Both the position numbers and the translations under genes were made by a program. A stretch of 64,000 bases of DNA from Diphasiastrum complanatum. Lineage: Eukaryota; Streptophyta; Lycopodiopsida; Lycopodiales; Lycopodiaceae. Numbering within the stretch: the first letter of the stretch is position 1; the number at the start of each line of letters is the position of its first letter. Positions 1 to 12,609 of this stretch are shown here, piece after piece. The DNA lies in contig CM055111.1 of NCBI GenBank assembly GCA_029204225.1, positions 41,790,815 to 41,854,814 of the forward strand. Reading direction: 5' to 3'. The notes beneath the pieces were generated by a model, which worked only from the letters and a program-made list of their open reading frames with translations, did no database searches and was not told the origin of the DNA.

Positions 1-855
1 CCATCATCAATTTAGGAAGTGTTACATTTTTTCTGGTTTGCATACTTCTTAGGGATATTTCATAGGGGGGGTGCAATAGTGACATCAAGTCACACTTGAC
101 CCCTTCATAGCCCCCATCTCTTTTTGTATTTCTTCATCTAGATTTCACATGCAAATATGCATAGTGGGCCTTAGTTCCCTCTCCTCTATCTTGTAGCAAC
201 TTGCATGATGTTTTCCTGCCTAAAAAATTCAAATTTGAACGTCTTCTAAAAAAATAAGAGGCCCAACTATAGTAGAGATGATGCTAGGGGTAGTGCTTGG
301 CATGTTCACTTAACCCAAGTCAGCATTCTTTATGCCAAGTCATCTTCCACACATGGGAGCCCTGACTTTCCTATGTGAAACAGGGTAATTGCCTTCCTAT
401 TTTTTCTTTCCAATGAATGGTGAGTTTTTTGACAGATAGACATGCCCTAGGCATGTGTCTGAAAACACCCTTAGTTATGTTTGTTTCAGTCTAGAAAAAT
501 GAAAGAATCATCCTCTTGTTTCCTTACATAGGAACTTATAAAAAGCTCATTGAATATCAATCATAGTAGGGGTTCTCAACAATTTGAAAAAGTAAAAATG
601 TATGGTGACACACTTAGTGGGAAAGCATAGAGTAATGCTTTTAATAGTTGTCCCATGTATCTACTAACATATTTGGTTGGAAAAGGGGTGCCCACTTGGG
701 CATCAACTACATGACTTGACAAGTTTGCTTTATTACACACTTTATGCCACATTGTGTACTTAGCCTGACGAATGAGCATTCTTTTTTAAATTGAAATGAA
801 CATTTAATGCTCTTTTTAACAAGAGAGCATTAATTGAAACATTTGTCTTTTGTTG

Positions 856-858
<3 letters not shown>
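1..858. other. Intergenic, nothing recognised
   Basis: AT-rich sequence with no reading frame that resembles a known protein, no RNA gene and no repeat structure that I can see. The small open frames have no domain signature. Confidence 0.6.
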
Positions 859-924
<66 letters not shown>

Positions 925-934
925 CACACACACA
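859..934. repeat. Compound microsatellite (TC)n(CA)n
   Basis: About 32 TC units run from 859 to 922 and pass directly into about six CA units. The Ser-Leu and Arg-Glu open frames across it are by-products of the repeat. Confidence 0.97.
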
Positions 935-1406
935 TGAATCAATGGCCTTGCCCACTAAGCTTTTGTTGGCCCATCATGATGTGCCTTCTATTCTCAAAGG
1001 TGCAATATGAGAAATTTATTTTTCTTGCCCATGGCCAAGAAAGGAAAACCAACTACTTCTCCTTGAAAACTCTTTTTTGTTGGGAAGCTAATTGGCACAA
1101 CCAAGAATGGAAGTGTGTTAATGTGGCCAATGAATGTGTGTATGAGTGGACGTGCATCGCACATACGTAAAACATGGGATCAACGTATTCCTCAACGTGA
1201 TTGAGGGTGCAAGCAAGCCCCACTCTCACTCGTGCAGGGCCCTACCGTACTCCAACGATCGAGGAACCTCCATCATGCTAGATACATCAAGATCCATGAT
1301 GAGATGGATCAAGCTTCTTGAGGGTGGCTTTGCTACTGCACCTAGTCACGTCCAGGAATATGCAGATCCTGAAAGATGCAGCCTTATCAACATTTAATTG
1401 CATATG

Positions 1407-1407
<1 letters not shown>
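935..1407. other. Intergenic, nothing recognised
   Basis: Overlapping short open frames are present on the plus strand, but none shows a motif, a targeting signal or family resemblance. I see no support for a gene. Confidence 0.55.

Positions 1408-1449
<42 letters not shown>
1408..1449. repeat. Microsatellite (TA)n
   Basis: About 21 uninterrupted TA units. Confidence 0.97.
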
Positions 1450-1451
<2 letters not shown>

Positions 1452-1892
1452 GTGCCACATGGCACTTCACTTGGGAGGCTGCCTTCATCTGCATCTCCTC
1501 AGCTTTGTTTAAATATTGTTTATTAGAAAAGACGAAGAAGGCCTTGGGCTGATCATGTCACGTGGGTATCTATTCCGTTGACAGGATTACTAAAATCACA
1601 AATCCCGACCTACATCACACTACCTACTTCAACTCTCCCCCACAACACGCACCCACACACTCACTCACTCACTTTGGGCTGAATGAGTGAGTGAGTGAGT
1701 GAGTACACTCTAGTCCTATTGGGTAAGTTGGGGAAGCCTGAAGAATCATAATAATTCATGGGCTGAATGCTCATGGAGCACGTTCTTGGAAAGAGAGGTG
1801 AGCAACGGGAGTAGAGATGCGTGTTCATCTCACCTCAATCCTGTCGGTTTTGTCAGCGTACTCCTGGTTGAGGGACAATGCATCACTCTCTT
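1450..1892. other. Intergenic, with a small TCAC/GTGA inverted repeat
   Basis: No gene seen. The only structure is the inverted repeat listed separately at 1659-1704. Confidence 0.55.
1659..1704. repeat. Simple-repeat inverted pair (TCAC)n and (GTGA)n
   Basis: A TCAC tetranucleotide run (about 1660-1673) is followed within about 10 bases by a GTGA/GAGT run (about 1684-1704). The runs are complementary and could fold into a stem of roughly 14 bp. This may simply be two tetranucleotide tracts lying in opposite orientation. Confidence 0.7.
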
Positions 1893-1917
1893 TGTGTGTG
1901 TGTGTGTGTGTGTGTGT
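1893..1917. repeat. Microsatellite (GT)n
   Basis: About 12 GT units, followed by a degenerate GT-rich tail. Confidence 0.9.
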
Positions 1918-2197
1918 ATTTGTTTGTGTTTATGTGCGGCATGCGCAGCTAGAGATCTCTTTTCATGTGCATCTCTATGATGTCCGTCGTCACGTCTCCC
2001 ATTATCCAAACTCTTATTGATCAACTCCAGAGTCCACGTTGCTTGCTTGCCATCTAAGATTTGCACTTGTGTGTACCTAGGGTGACCGGTCGACCTTTTT
2101 GAGTTTCGTTCTTTGCGTAAGTAAACTATTTAACAACTATATATGATCATTCAAAATTTCAAAACCATACGGCACATTACAAATTTCTTAAAACACA

Positions 2198-2202
<5 letters not shown>

Positions 2203-2246
<44 letters not shown>
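2203..2246. repeat. Microsatellite (TC)n
   Basis: 22 TC units without interruption. Confidence 0.95.
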
Positions 2247-2252
<6 letters not shown>

Positions 2253-2439
2253 GTTTGTGGTCCAACTAAATGATCTGTATGATATATTTAAAAAAGGATC
2301 ATGATATATTATCACAATATTTTGCAAAACATCTTATCCTCAAATCATCAAAGAGCAAAACTATTGTATATCAAATTTGTCACTAGAATGGTGATTAAAA
2401 CATTATCATTGAGTCTCAACTCTCTTTATGATAGTTCTA

Positions 2440-2870
2440 AGAAATTCCTTTAGACTACTAATGATATGAGTACTCCTACTCACCTCAACAAAATGGGGTG
2501 GTCGAGTACAAAAGCCTTGAGCTTGTATGCTTCTCTTTCCATATCATTTTGGGATGAAGCCATTTATTGTGCTATTTACTTATGTAATAGATTTTCTAGT
2601 AATGTCTTTGATGGAAAAATACCAATGAGTTGTTACTCAAGGAACAACCAAATTTAGCTCATTTGAGGATCTTTGGATCCATTTGCTTTGTGCAAGTTCC
2701 TCTGAATGTTAGAACCAAAGAAGATCCCAATTCGAATAAAGGGATTCTTGTTGAATATTGCTCATCAAGTAAAGCTTAAAGAATGTATGTACTTTCTACT
2801 AAAAAAATTGTGATTATTAGAGATGTAATCTTTCATGAAGGGAAAACATCAAGCTTGATGGTGAATCTAA
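2440..2870 (+). pseudogene. Ty1/copia integrase C-terminal relic
   Basis: At 2483-2515 one frame reads PQQNGVVEYKS, matching the conserved end of the copia integrase core (PQQNGVVERKN in family members). The reading then shifts frame into a stretch with SISFWDEAIYCAIYLCNR and, further on, LAHLRIFGS. It ends with IVIIRDVIFHE, the usual copia segment before the linker to reverse transcriptase. At least one frameshift and two stops show it is dead. No LTR or other pol parts lie beside it on this strand, and the larger copia remnant to the right is on the other strand, so it is either a separate insertion or a flipped piece of that element. Confidence 0.8.
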
Positions 2871-2974
2871 TAGGATCTTATCTGTGTGCAGTTAAGCTAC
2901 ATAGCAACGTAAGCATCAGAACAAACCAAACTAAAGAGTATGCAAACTTTAAGCGATTCTCAGGCTACTAAAAG

Positions 2975-3202
2975 AGGTGTGTGTATGTATCATTCTCAAA
3001 ACAACTAGTCATTATATACATGAAGTCCTTTCCTTTGAGGCTATCCTGCATGGCAAGGCTGTCGTCTACGGGACCAAGTCCCGGCATGTGTCATTACGAG
3101 GCACGTGCATGGTATACTGCACCCAATGTTAAAACGAGTGTACAATAAAAATAATAGAAAATATGGTACCGACACAACATACTTAAGCTTTCAATTCTAA
3201 CA
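2975..3202 (-). repeat. Probable copia 3' LTR start, with adjacent polypurine tract
   Basis: On the minus strand a purine run AGGGAGAG (3210-3203) is followed at once by TGTTAGAATTG, the typical polypurine-tract to LTR junction of plant copia elements. It lies downstream of RNase H, as it should. The matching 5' LTR was not found, so the LTR length is unknown. Confidence 0.55.
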
Positions 3203-3537
3203 CTCTCCCTGAAGCTTAAGTCTCATAAACAAAAAGCTTATCTCTTTTGCCCATTAAACTTGTCCTTACTCAAAGGTTTCGTAAGGACATCAACTATCTA
3301 ATTTACTCTACTATAGTGTACTATTTTAAGTTCACTACTAAGCACACATTCACATACAAAGTGATATTTAATTTCTATGTGCTTAGTTCTAGCATGATAA
3401 ATAGGATTCTTCACAAGTTGTATGCCGCTCTGGCTAACGCAAAATATGATAATCTCGGAATCCTGCTAAAGTCAAATCTCTGCAAGCAACTACCTTAACC
3501 AAATAGCTTCATGTACAGCACTCCACAAAGCTTTATA

Positions 3538-4650
3538 TTATGCTTCTATCGTAGGTAGAGCTACTGTATTTTGCTTCTTACTCGACCATGAAAAACAACC
3601 ATTATGAATGTGAAACACATACCCTGATGTGGAGCATCTATCATCCATGTTTCTGTCCCAATCCGCATCAACATAGCCTTCAAGTTTCACAAGGTTAGTG
3701 TTACGGGAGTAGAATAAGTCAAACTTTGATGTATCTTTCACGTACCTAAGAATACGCTTAGCGACTTTCAATGCGACTGCTTTGGTGCATGCATGAATTG
3801 ACTCACTAGAGCCACTACATAGCAAATGTCTGGTAGGTAAGGCTTCCCACTAATGAGCGATAGTCAGCTGCATATAGGGAATTGCTATCATCATACTTTG
3901 AAAGCTTTACGCCAACTTCAAATAGGAGTAGATGATACCTTATTATCTTCCATGCAAAATCTCTTGAGTAGTTCAACAACATACTTTCTTTGAGTGAGCG
4001 CAATTCCTTGATTGCTTTGCCAAACTTCCAAAATATGTCACATCAAATAATCTACATAGAGTTGATTTGGCTTCCTTCACCAAGCTATCATTACTACTAG
4101 TAATGATCAAATCATCCACATAAAGTGCAGCCAAAAGTATAGAATCATCCCTGACAAGTGTGTACAGATTGCAATCTAATGCAGTCCGTATAAACTTATA
4201 AAGTACTCATCACTATGTCCATACCATGCATGAGGAGTCCGCTTCAAACCATACAAAGCTTTATGCAATTTGCATGTCTTGGTCTCCTCTCCTTGGATCA
4301 CAAAGATTTCTAGTTGTGCCATATATATTTCTTCATCCAAAGTCTCGTTAAGGAATGCAGACTTAACATCCATCTAATGGGATTTTTCAACCAAACTTAG
4401 TTGCTAGGGAAAAAAACAATCTCAAAGTAGCCATTTCGATATAGGTGCGAAAGTCTCCTCATAATCTATTCCCTTACTTTGAGCATAACCTTTAACAACT
4501 AATCTTGCTTTATACTTAGCAATAGATCCATTCGCATGATATTTGATCCTATACACCCATTTACTTCCAATAGGCTTCTTACCTACAAGAAGATCTACAA
4601 GCTTCCAAGTTTGTGTTTTCTAATGGACTCTGTCTTGTCCTCCATTGCCA
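3538..4650 (-). pseudogene. Copia reverse transcriptase-RNase H pseudogene
   Basis: Reverse transcriptase begins with GSKWVYRIKYHANGS and [14 protein letters not shown] (about 4570-4480). It continues with MDVKSAFLNE (4373), KALYGLKRTPHAWY, the polymerase motif YVDD (4122-4111) and YRSLVGSLTY. RNase H follows with AKRILRYVKDTSKF, GYVDADWDRNMDDRCSTSGY and SWSSKKQNTVALPT. Motif order and spacing are normal for copia. Stops and frameshifts between the blocks (for example just before MDVKSAFLNE and near 4176) mean no single open frame survives, although the YVDD motif is intact. Confidence 0.88.
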
Positions 4651-4675
4651 TTTTCCAGACTTTGCTCTCCCTTGC

Positions 4676-4912
4676 TTATTCAAATGTAGTGGTTTCATAG
4701 GAATTTCTAATTTCCGTTACAAGAGCATAGTTCAGCTGGAATCTATTTGGAGGTCTTTGGCTCCTCATAGATCTCTCCTGCTTGGCTTGTAGATGGGATT
4801 TCTTTGGCACCTTCTTGCACCAGCTTTTCATACCACTTTGGCACTTTATGTTGGGGTGACATGCTTCTTGGGGAGTACGTATCCCAAGGAACATCGTCTT
4901 TTCTCTTATCAC
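4676..4912 (-). pseudogene. Copia integrase-RT linker remnant
   Basis: A 78-codon open stretch with basic, proline-rich text (MRSQRPPNRFQLNYALVTE) sits just upstream of the reverse transcriptase in the same orientation. This is where copia polyproteins have a variable linker containing an RPPxR-type motif. The call rests on position and that short motif. Confidence 0.5.
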
Positions 4913-5089
4913 TAGCCAACTGATTGTTTGTTCAAGCGTGGATACTCATCGTGCTTTGGTGCTTCATCCATCATAACTTCTTGATTTGATGGAGCATCCT
5001 ATCTTGCAGCTTCTTCACTCTCTTCAGTTCACCATCCAAGTTCTCAAGTTTGGGCAAAAGATCGTAAGTTTACTCCTTAGGTGTTTGAG

Positions 5090-5310
5090 TTACATCATTA
5101 TCATAAAAATAATGGTGAGAGCTCTCCTCGCCTTTTTGTTGTATGCTTTCACTTCGACTTCTATCATTGGGTAGGCTTCCTCACCAATAATGACCTCTGA
5201 AAGTTCCTTCTCCATGAGAATATTTTTAAGCTTGAACTTCTAGATGCTATAATTGAAAATGTCATCAAGCTTAGTTGCCTCTCCAAGCATGGCTTCTCCC
5301 ATAATGGACA
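5090..5310 (-). pseudogene. Copia gag N-terminal fragment
   Basis: The minus strand reads EATKLDDIFNYSI, then a TAG stop where related copia gags have tryptophan, then KFKLKNILMEKELSEVI and KAYNKKARRALTIIF. This matches the opening of the copia gag domain (NYSIWKxxMExIL, then a basic helix) seen in the better-preserved gags at 17426 and 62669 in this window. It breaks off after about 75 codons, and the rest of gag and protease have been deleted. Confidence 0.7.
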
Positions 5311-5330
5311 TGGCTTCAAAAAACCACTTG

Positions 5331-5950
<620 letters not shown>

Positions 5951-7439
5951 CTTTTCAGGCGTATCTATGCTAGTTTACTCGTTCTTCGTTCCTTGCCTCG
6001 TCCTCATCCTCCCTCCCTCCCTTATTCAAATATATTCTTAGAGTTCTTTTATCGATGAGGTATTTGACCTATTGGAATGGTGGTGTTGTCTCCCCTCTGG
6101 AATCTCTCTAGTTTTCGAAAGCGACTACGCTTAACTCCAAGCCTCTTGTCTTGATCCAAAAAAGACTCTGTCTAAGTCTCACTCGAAAAGGATTGGTCGC
6201 CTGGGATTATATCATGAATTTTATTTATTCTCTCAGTCTCTCTCGCCTTAGGACAAAGCTTGGTCTTTCTGAACGTGAAGCTAAGTTCATGTCCTTTGCT
6301 TTTACCCATGGTGGCCTTGGAACCGTCTTCACCTCCCTCTCTGTTGATTACGATAAGAAATGGATTTTTTTTAAGGCCTTGGATAAGAAAGATAAGATCT
6401 CTTGCTTCTTTTTAAGGAGGCTGAGAATATTTCTCACTTGTAAGCCTTCGGTTCATTTTCCTTGTACTTTGTATAAAGTCTCTAATCAACGATTAGCTTT
6501 TCGAGAGAAAAAAGACTACCAATAAAGTGCTCAAAAGCTAAGTGTATCTCCATGGGAAAAGTAAATGACAATATTGACGTGTCCCCGTTGAATTTAAGGT
6601 GAAGCTATATACTAAAATATGCTAGACCAAATGTCAAGATTTTCTCTTAATAAGCAAGTAGTCTCAAGATCATCACCCACTCATGATGAAACATCGAGAC
6701 CTATTTACTCTATCTAAGACCAAGAGTTAGGAATAGAGATTGTTAGCAATATGGCTTGATGATGACCATATGACTTTGCAGGTTTCTAATAAATGGCAAA
6801 CATTAAATGACTAATTGGGCTATGTGGTTCAATTAACAAATAACAACAAATGAACTTAAGGTCCATGTCGATGTCCTTGTACACAATATAGAGCCTATGA
6901 ACAATATGATTATCGTTGAAATGGATATTATTGCTAGAAAAACAAAAAAGAGAGGATTTATTAGTTTTATGAATGCTTGATCGTTGCCTCATTCACATTG
7001 CTCAATAACAAATGATGTTCTTGGGAGTATTCATGAACATTTTTGATGAGTTCACTTGGATTTGGCAAGTAGTTTAAACACATTCTAATATAAATCGAAA
7101 GTGATATTAGTTCCAACTATCATAACATTGACTGTTTATTATATTAAAGCATCTATTTACAATATCAAAAATTCATGGAAAAAATCCTTTCCAACTACAA
7201 GCTTTATTTACTTTTTGTAAATTTATTGTTGAGTACATGAAAATCCCCGAGGTTGCTCTCTTTTTTAACTCAAAAGTATAGAGGATTGATTGCCTTAGTT
7301 GATACATCACTTCCAAATGGAAAAAGAAAGGAAAAACAAAAAGCACAAACATGCCACAACCTTCACCAAGATGTGCAAGTCTTCAACTCGTCTAAGAAGC
7401 TCTTTTGCAAAAGTTATATCAAGAAGTGTTTTGAAAGTT
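5951..7439. other. Intergenic, with one unassigned 124-codon open frame
   Basis: An open frame at 6151-6525 (+) encodes 124 residues, with a LSEREAKFMSFAFTHGGLGTV segment that I do not recognise from any family. It has no visible targeting signal or domain. It may be a piece of an unfamiliar mobile element or a chance frame. The rest is AT-rich DNA without features. Confidence 0.4.
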
Positions 7440-7755
7440 TAGCTTTCACATGAAGTGTTGCACTTCTATTACATTTTTGTTTTACTAGTGATTCTTGGTT
7501 TGACCTTCAATTGTATTGTTTTCATATGATGTGTTACACTTATCTTCTACATAATTTCCTTAATAGTGATTCTTAGATTGCCTTTCAAGTGTATTTAAGG
7601 GCATCAATTCTTGATTTGACCTTCAAGTGTATTGAAGGGCACTACATCATGTATAGCTTTCATAAAGATGTGTTATAATTATCTTGAACATAGTTTTCTT
7701 AAGAATGATCCTTAGAGTGCCTTTCAAGTGTATTGAAGAGTATAGCATAGCATCA
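7440..7755. repeat. Degenerate tandem repeat, about 3.5 copies
   Basis: The block TGATTCTTGGTTTGACCTTC...AAGTGTATTGAAGGGC...TTCATATGATGTGTTACACTT recurs three to four times with a period of roughly 75-100 bp. Landmarks repeat in the same order near 7480, 7565, 7610 and 7705. The copies have drifted considerably. Confidence 0.7.
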
Positions 7756-8340
7756 TGTATTGCATTCTTCACCATCAAACTTGGCCTAGTAGTGACATAC
7801 CACATGTTACAAGGTCACAACTTGGCTATATTGGTATCACAAAAATATCCATAACTTCCTTTCTCTTTCAATCAATGTGAGGCTTTTCATGTTCTTATTA
7901 TTGTCAATAAATGGATAGGCCTAAGAAGTAACAACTCATCTCAGGAGTTTGTCCACTATTAAAAATTCTTGCACTCAATTAAAAACAAATAGACTTATTT
8001 CAAATTTCTTAAATATAAGATATCACTTAAATTAGGAGCCCAAAAACCAGTTTTTGAAAACCCCAAGATCTAATTTGACATGGATTCAAGATACATTATA
8101 GAAACACCAAAGAATTGGACATGTGATTCGCCACCCAATTGAAGAGTTGATCCCACTTTGAGGTAGGGAAATTAAACAAAAAGGGCTACTCTACTCAAAA
8201 TTCACATTTTTTAGCCCCATTCATGCTCAATTTGGTCAAGCCCTTAGGCTCCATATGACTAAAATGTGTAGACAAATGCCCAAGCACACTTTTATCCACC
8301 CTCAACCCTAGCCATATTTTCTAGAGTGGTTATGGGAATA
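7756..8340. other. Possible LTR body, otherwise featureless
   Basis: No coding signature. Part of this stretch probably belongs to the LTR that ends at 8549, but without a second copy in the window its left border cannot be set. Confidence 0.4.
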
Positions 8341-8549
8341 CTAACTCCCCATGCAACATGTATTAAAACTAATCTCATTCTTTCTTTCTTTTTCTCTAAA
8401 GCTTAACCCTAGACTAAGAACTTTATACAAAAGTACATCAGACTTGAAACGAGCCGGCTGCTTGTATGTCGAGTGGGTTCGGATGGCAAGTGTTGAAAGC
8501 CGGGAAGCTAAGTCGTGGTTCTCGGCTCCCTTTGGATGCATGCGCTACA
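8341..8549 (+). repeat. 3' end of an LTR, extent to the left unknown
   Basis: The sequence ends in ...GCTACA two bases before a perfect initiator-methionine tRNA primer-binding site, which marks the right edge of a 5' LTR. The left limit given is arbitrary. Confidence 0.5.
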
Positions 8550-8551
8550 TG

Positions 8552-8563
8552 TGGTATCAGAGC
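8552..8563 (+). other. LTR-retrotransposon primer-binding site (tRNA-iMet type)
   Basis: TGGTATCAGAGC is the standard complement of the 3' end of plant initiator methionine tRNA, used by most copia and many gypsy elements. It is exact here. Only about 250 bp of possible leader follows before unrelated LINE sequence, so the rest of the element has been lost. Confidence 0.85.
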
Positions 8564-8818
8564 CAACTGGCCGGTTAGCTATGCGGATCTCACGGAATTG
8601 GCCATTGTTTGGAATTTCATCAGGACAACTGTTGGTGCAAGGTGTTGCCCACAGTGTAAGCATGGGTGCGTCCACAATCAGGGTGGTCGGCAGAACGGGG
8701 GACTTGATGCGACAAGGTGCTGCCCTCGAGGTGTAAGCACAGTCAGTTCACGTGGTTGCAGACTAGCGTCATTTGCATGTAGGACAAATCAGGCAAAGTG
8801 CTTCCTAGGTAGGTGAAA

Positions 8819-9300
8819 TCACGGTTTGTGCCGAGTAGAGAATATGTTCACCTCTTTAAATAAAAGTAGGGGAGAGATGATATAATCACCATTTTCGAAT
8901 TTCCTACAATTTCTATCTAACAAGATGTTCCAAAGAGAGACAACTCTAATACATTGCCAATAACAATCAATAAAGGAGTCAGCAAAAATAATATCATTAA
9001 GCAACAGGTCAAGGTGATTGAATCTTTTAAATCTAACAAGGAAACGTGCATTAAAGAGGTTAGCCAGATATCTCTGTAGAGAAGTGCTAGAAAAGAAAAG
9101 TTGAATCACATCCTCATCTAGAGTTTTGCATTTAGAGCAGACATGTGAGACATTGTGTCTATATTTTGCATGGACGGGAGGGGAGTGTGGGAAAAGGTTT
9201 CGACACAATCTTTTCTCAATCATCTCTAGGGGTTTAGAGTTAATTGTCATAATCCTGGAGAACCAAAGAGGTTCAAGGGGAGAAATGGAATTGCCACCAA
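8819..9300 (-). pseudogene. LINE reverse transcriptase C-terminal (zf-RVT-like) relic
   Basis: A 143-codon minus-strand frame contains the pattern of the zinc-binding region at the C-terminus of plant LINE ORF2: CSKCKTLDEDVIQLFF followed later by SLWNILLDRNCRKFENGDY. Family members have CxxCxxxxEDVxHLFF and W(N)xWxxRNxRxFEN. The CxxC pair is kept. No RT core lies upstream, so this is a 5'-truncated LINE copy. The final start codon is not meaningful. Confidence 0.72.
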
Positions 9301-9680
9301 CCCCTCTTCGTCCAAAGTTCCAATCCTCAATACCCCAAATGTTTGTGTTTTAAAGCATTATATTCTACCTCAATTAAGAATGGAAAGTCAAGAAGACATG
9401 TGTTTTAGGCACAAAAGAAAATATATATTTCTATAGATAGAATCATCTCAAATTTTCAAATTTTGATATTCAATTTTGCATGTGCATGTACATACTATTA
9501 GTATGGAGTCAATGTCATATAATAGGCCCTAAATGCAATTGTATAAGGTTGTGACAACATTGATCAGCCAAATGCTTGATCTAGACATCTTTTGTACTAC
9601 CTTTTCAAATAAAAGATGATAAATAATACAAAGGATTCCATTGTTTTCACTCTCATTTCCGAAGCTAGAATGTTTTGAGT
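9301..9680. other. Intergenic, nothing recognised
   Basis: May include the 3' leftover of the LINE copy to the left. No feature seen. Confidence 0.45.
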
Positions 9681-9886
9681 GCAAGTCAGCATTTTTTTAG
9701 TTGGTAAAATAAAAGAAAGTTGTTAGCCAATTTGCAATCTCTAAAGATGTTGGCCAAAATCACTAACACTTCATCAAGAACATTGCAAGTAAGCATTTTA
9801 TAGCTAGTAAAACAAGGAACTTGTTAACCAAGTTGCAATCTCTAAAGATGTTGGCAAAAATCACAAAAACTCCATCACTTGCTCTT
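9681..9886. repeat. Tandem duplication of about 104 bp
   Basis: GCAAGT(C/A)AGCATTTT...GCAATCTCTAAAGATGTTGG...TCATCA occurs at 9681-9784 and again at 9785-9886, with roughly 80% identity by eye. Confidence 0.8.
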
Positions 9887-10281
9887 TAAGAGCTCTATTT
9901 TGGTGCATCTAAACAAGATATGCTAAGAATGAACCCAATCATTCAAAGGAGGTCCTATCGTAGGGGGAAATTGATCGTACATTTTCTAACCATGGTGATG
10001 TCCCAAAAAAAGAACCAATGTAGAGTTTTGTATAATATGTTCATACAAGCATTGAGCACATGGTTCTAAACTCTTTTTGACATCAACTAGCATGCGTCTA
10101 GAAAGAATCCTCGACATCTTTTCAACCTTTATAAGCCTTTAACAATCATGTGCTAGTATGCATCTCAATAATATCCCTTTAGCCACACCACAAAAAGAGG
10201 ATGCATTTTATAATCCACTTCAACCAACGAATCATATATTGCCACATGGACCTCAATAAATCCTAGACATTGTCAATGTTC

Positions 10282-10586
10282 TCATGTTGATATATATATA
10301 TACATATATATGTATATATATATAATATCATACATGAGGGTCCGGGCCATTTTGCCCACGTCCGCGTCCGCATCTGGCGTCCGGACCCGGACGCGTCCGA
10401 ACCCTGGACGCGGGGTCGGACGCGTCTATTTTTTAATTTTTTATTTTTTTTAAAATTTTTTTTTTTAAAAAAAAAACAAAAAAAACAGATGCATCCGGGG
10501 TCTGGACGCAATTTTTTTTTTTAAAAAAAACTTTAAAAAAAAAAATCAGACGCGTCCGCGTCCGCCATCCGCTTCCTTAGATAGAT

Positions 10587-10624
<38 letters not shown>
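10282..10624. repeat. AT microsatellites flanking a GC-rich palindromic block
   Basis: TA-rich tracts at about 10290-10325 and 10583-10624 enclose a block built of GTCCGCGTCC/GGACGCGTCC words. It includes the inverted pair GCGTCCGG and CCGGACGC (10377-10384 and 10387-10394) and long poly-T/poly-A runs. No coding sense was found. It resembles in style the GC palindromes at 15041, 20897 and 21516. Confidence 0.7.
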
Positions 10625-10626
<2 letters not shown>

Positions 10627-12609
10627 TTCAAACAACTTTTTGTACTTGGCTCATTTACGTTCATGCATGGCTTCATAGCATCTAACATTGTTTGTACCTG
10701 GCCACATCTTCTAACAGTAATTAACTAGTCTAGTTTTCCTTCTTGCATGACTGAAACTCTACATCTTAGAGAGCTTGCAAGCTAAAGAGACTCTTACATT
10801 TGTAGAAACTAATTGACGGACATACATAATGCAAGTCCAGTTTTGGGTAAAGCTTCTATTTAAATCATTTAAGCAACAAGAAACAGCTTATCAAGATATG
10901 AACACAAGCATAATCTTAGGACTCAATGAACGGTGCATATTATAATTTTACTATAGATATTCATATGCATGAACGCCATTAACTGTTTGCTCAATCTTAC
11001 GTACCATACTTCCCTACCTGGATACCTACCTCCATATCACCATTAATTCACAAACAAGTATTTGCTTCATTCGGGCTAAGAATTTCAATCCTCTCTACAC
11101 ATGAACTATGGTTTCTTTGCAGATTTTGTTTTTCAAGAAATTTGAATATATTATCATTGCTAAATGTTTCAAAAAAGCCCTCTTTTTTCCGTGATTAATA
11201 TAAAGATATAGAGTTTGAGGATCATGAATCAATCTTATGTTAGAGGCCTAACGAGCTTGCTATATCACGTTTCAGGTGATATCACAAAAAGAGTATCAAC
11301 GAAACAAGGTACTACTACATAGAGAATCAACCAGTCAAATTACAATATAATCAGCTACACAATGTGTTTACAGCACAATTCACTCTTGATACAAAGAAAA
11401 TTTCAGGGTGTAAACGAACAGACACAAACTTACTCATTGTGAAACAGTTTAATTTCAGGAAATGTGTACGATACATAGATCTTCATAAATAGCCCAGAAA
11501 ATTGATAATAGGAATTTCGTATGGTGACAAGTACTATTGAATATGATTTGTTGCTTATACAAATAAATTTTAGCGTACAATATCAAAGCAATATGAATGC
11601 AACATGTAGTCTCTACAGTCACAATACTCCACCATTCAGAACATCAGGTGTCTAAAACCATGAAAAGATCAATCTTAATATGAGTATCCTTCCATTGCAC
11701 AACAATGCACCAACACATATGACCAATGCACCAAAGTGTATGACTCGGTGAACTGCTACGATGAACCTTCCCTAGATACTAACTCCTTCGCTCTTTCATG
11801 ACTTCCAAAACTTCACTCTACTAGATTATCTTGTTGCTGTTTCATAATCCCTGCTTTCAACAATGTCTGTTAAACATCCAAGATCCTGATCTCATCGTTA
11901 TTTTCAACTGCGATTTTCCAATCATCTTTCCACCCACCAGCCTTGTCACTGTTATCCCTCATCCTTCCAAAGTTTTAGCTACAAAATATCATGTAAGACT
12001 TTTAATGCTAAAATGGAGCAATTGGCATCAGCAATAGCAATGGGAAATCAAAATAAAGGTGTGGGACAACAATCTCTATAATAAGCACAATAATCTTTGG
12101 AGAGAGAGAGGTTGCATCCTTCCAATGAGAACACGGCTGCTACATTCTAGCCAACTACAAGAAATTGAGCAACACGCATAACTTTGTATAGTTCCTCACC
12201 CCATGCAACGTCGTACTACTCCAGCACAACCCTTCTTATACAATGTATTCTTCAGAAGTGGGAAGTATTGAGCACTAAGAACCAGATTTTTTTGGTATAG
12301 GTTAATAGATACATGAAAATTGCCAGGTAGATGAACAGACAACCAAATCCTTAACCAGTGGGTCCATGAGAGAAAAAATAAATGATCATCAATCGTACAA
12401 TCTATATACACTCACAGCCCGTTCCCTGGTATTTGACCAAGATAACTGATCAGCTAATAAATGTCAATCACTTGGCTTAATGAGGGTTTAGCATCAATTC
12501 CTGCAACAAAAGTAAGCACAGCACCACTCGTCCAGTGATTGTAGATCATATACAAAAGTTGTTAATGATCAAGGTAAAAGCATTACTTTTTCACCTAGTA
12601 AGAAATGCC
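10625..12609. other. Intergenic, nothing recognised
   Basis: About 2 kb of AT-rich DNA. Short open frames (for example 11831-12037 and 12196-12411) show no family signature, and no repeat structure is obvious. Confidence 0.5.

Larger units (their letters stand above)
2975..5330 (-). mobile_element. Ty1/copia element relic, minus strand, internally deleted
   Basis: Read on the minus strand, the pieces are a gag N-terminus (5310-5090), a linker (4912-4676), reverse transcriptase (4590-3830), RNase H (3825-3538), a polypurine tract (3210-3203) and the start of a 3' LTR (3202 downwards). Most of gag, the protease and the integrase are missing between the gag piece and the linker. I find no 5' LTR or tRNA primer site to the right of 5330. 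The left edge of the LTR is uncertain and is placed by the change in sequence character only. Confidence 0.75.

Noticed and set aside
850-1170. 106-codon frame starting with a Ser-Leu run
   Set aside because: The first part is translated TC microsatellite and the rest has no family signature.
2040-2100. GACCGGTCGACC word resembling the chromovirus LTR
   Set aside because: The match is limited to about 12 bases (compare GGACCGGTCGACC near 52293) with unrelated flanks.
7440-7755. CRISPR-like spaced repeats
   Set aside because: The repeats are long, drifted and have no unique spacers of constant length, and the window is plant nuclear DNA.
8466-8816. 116-codon plus-strand frame
   Set aside because: Spans an LTR end and a primer-binding site, so it is non-coding leader of a retroelement.
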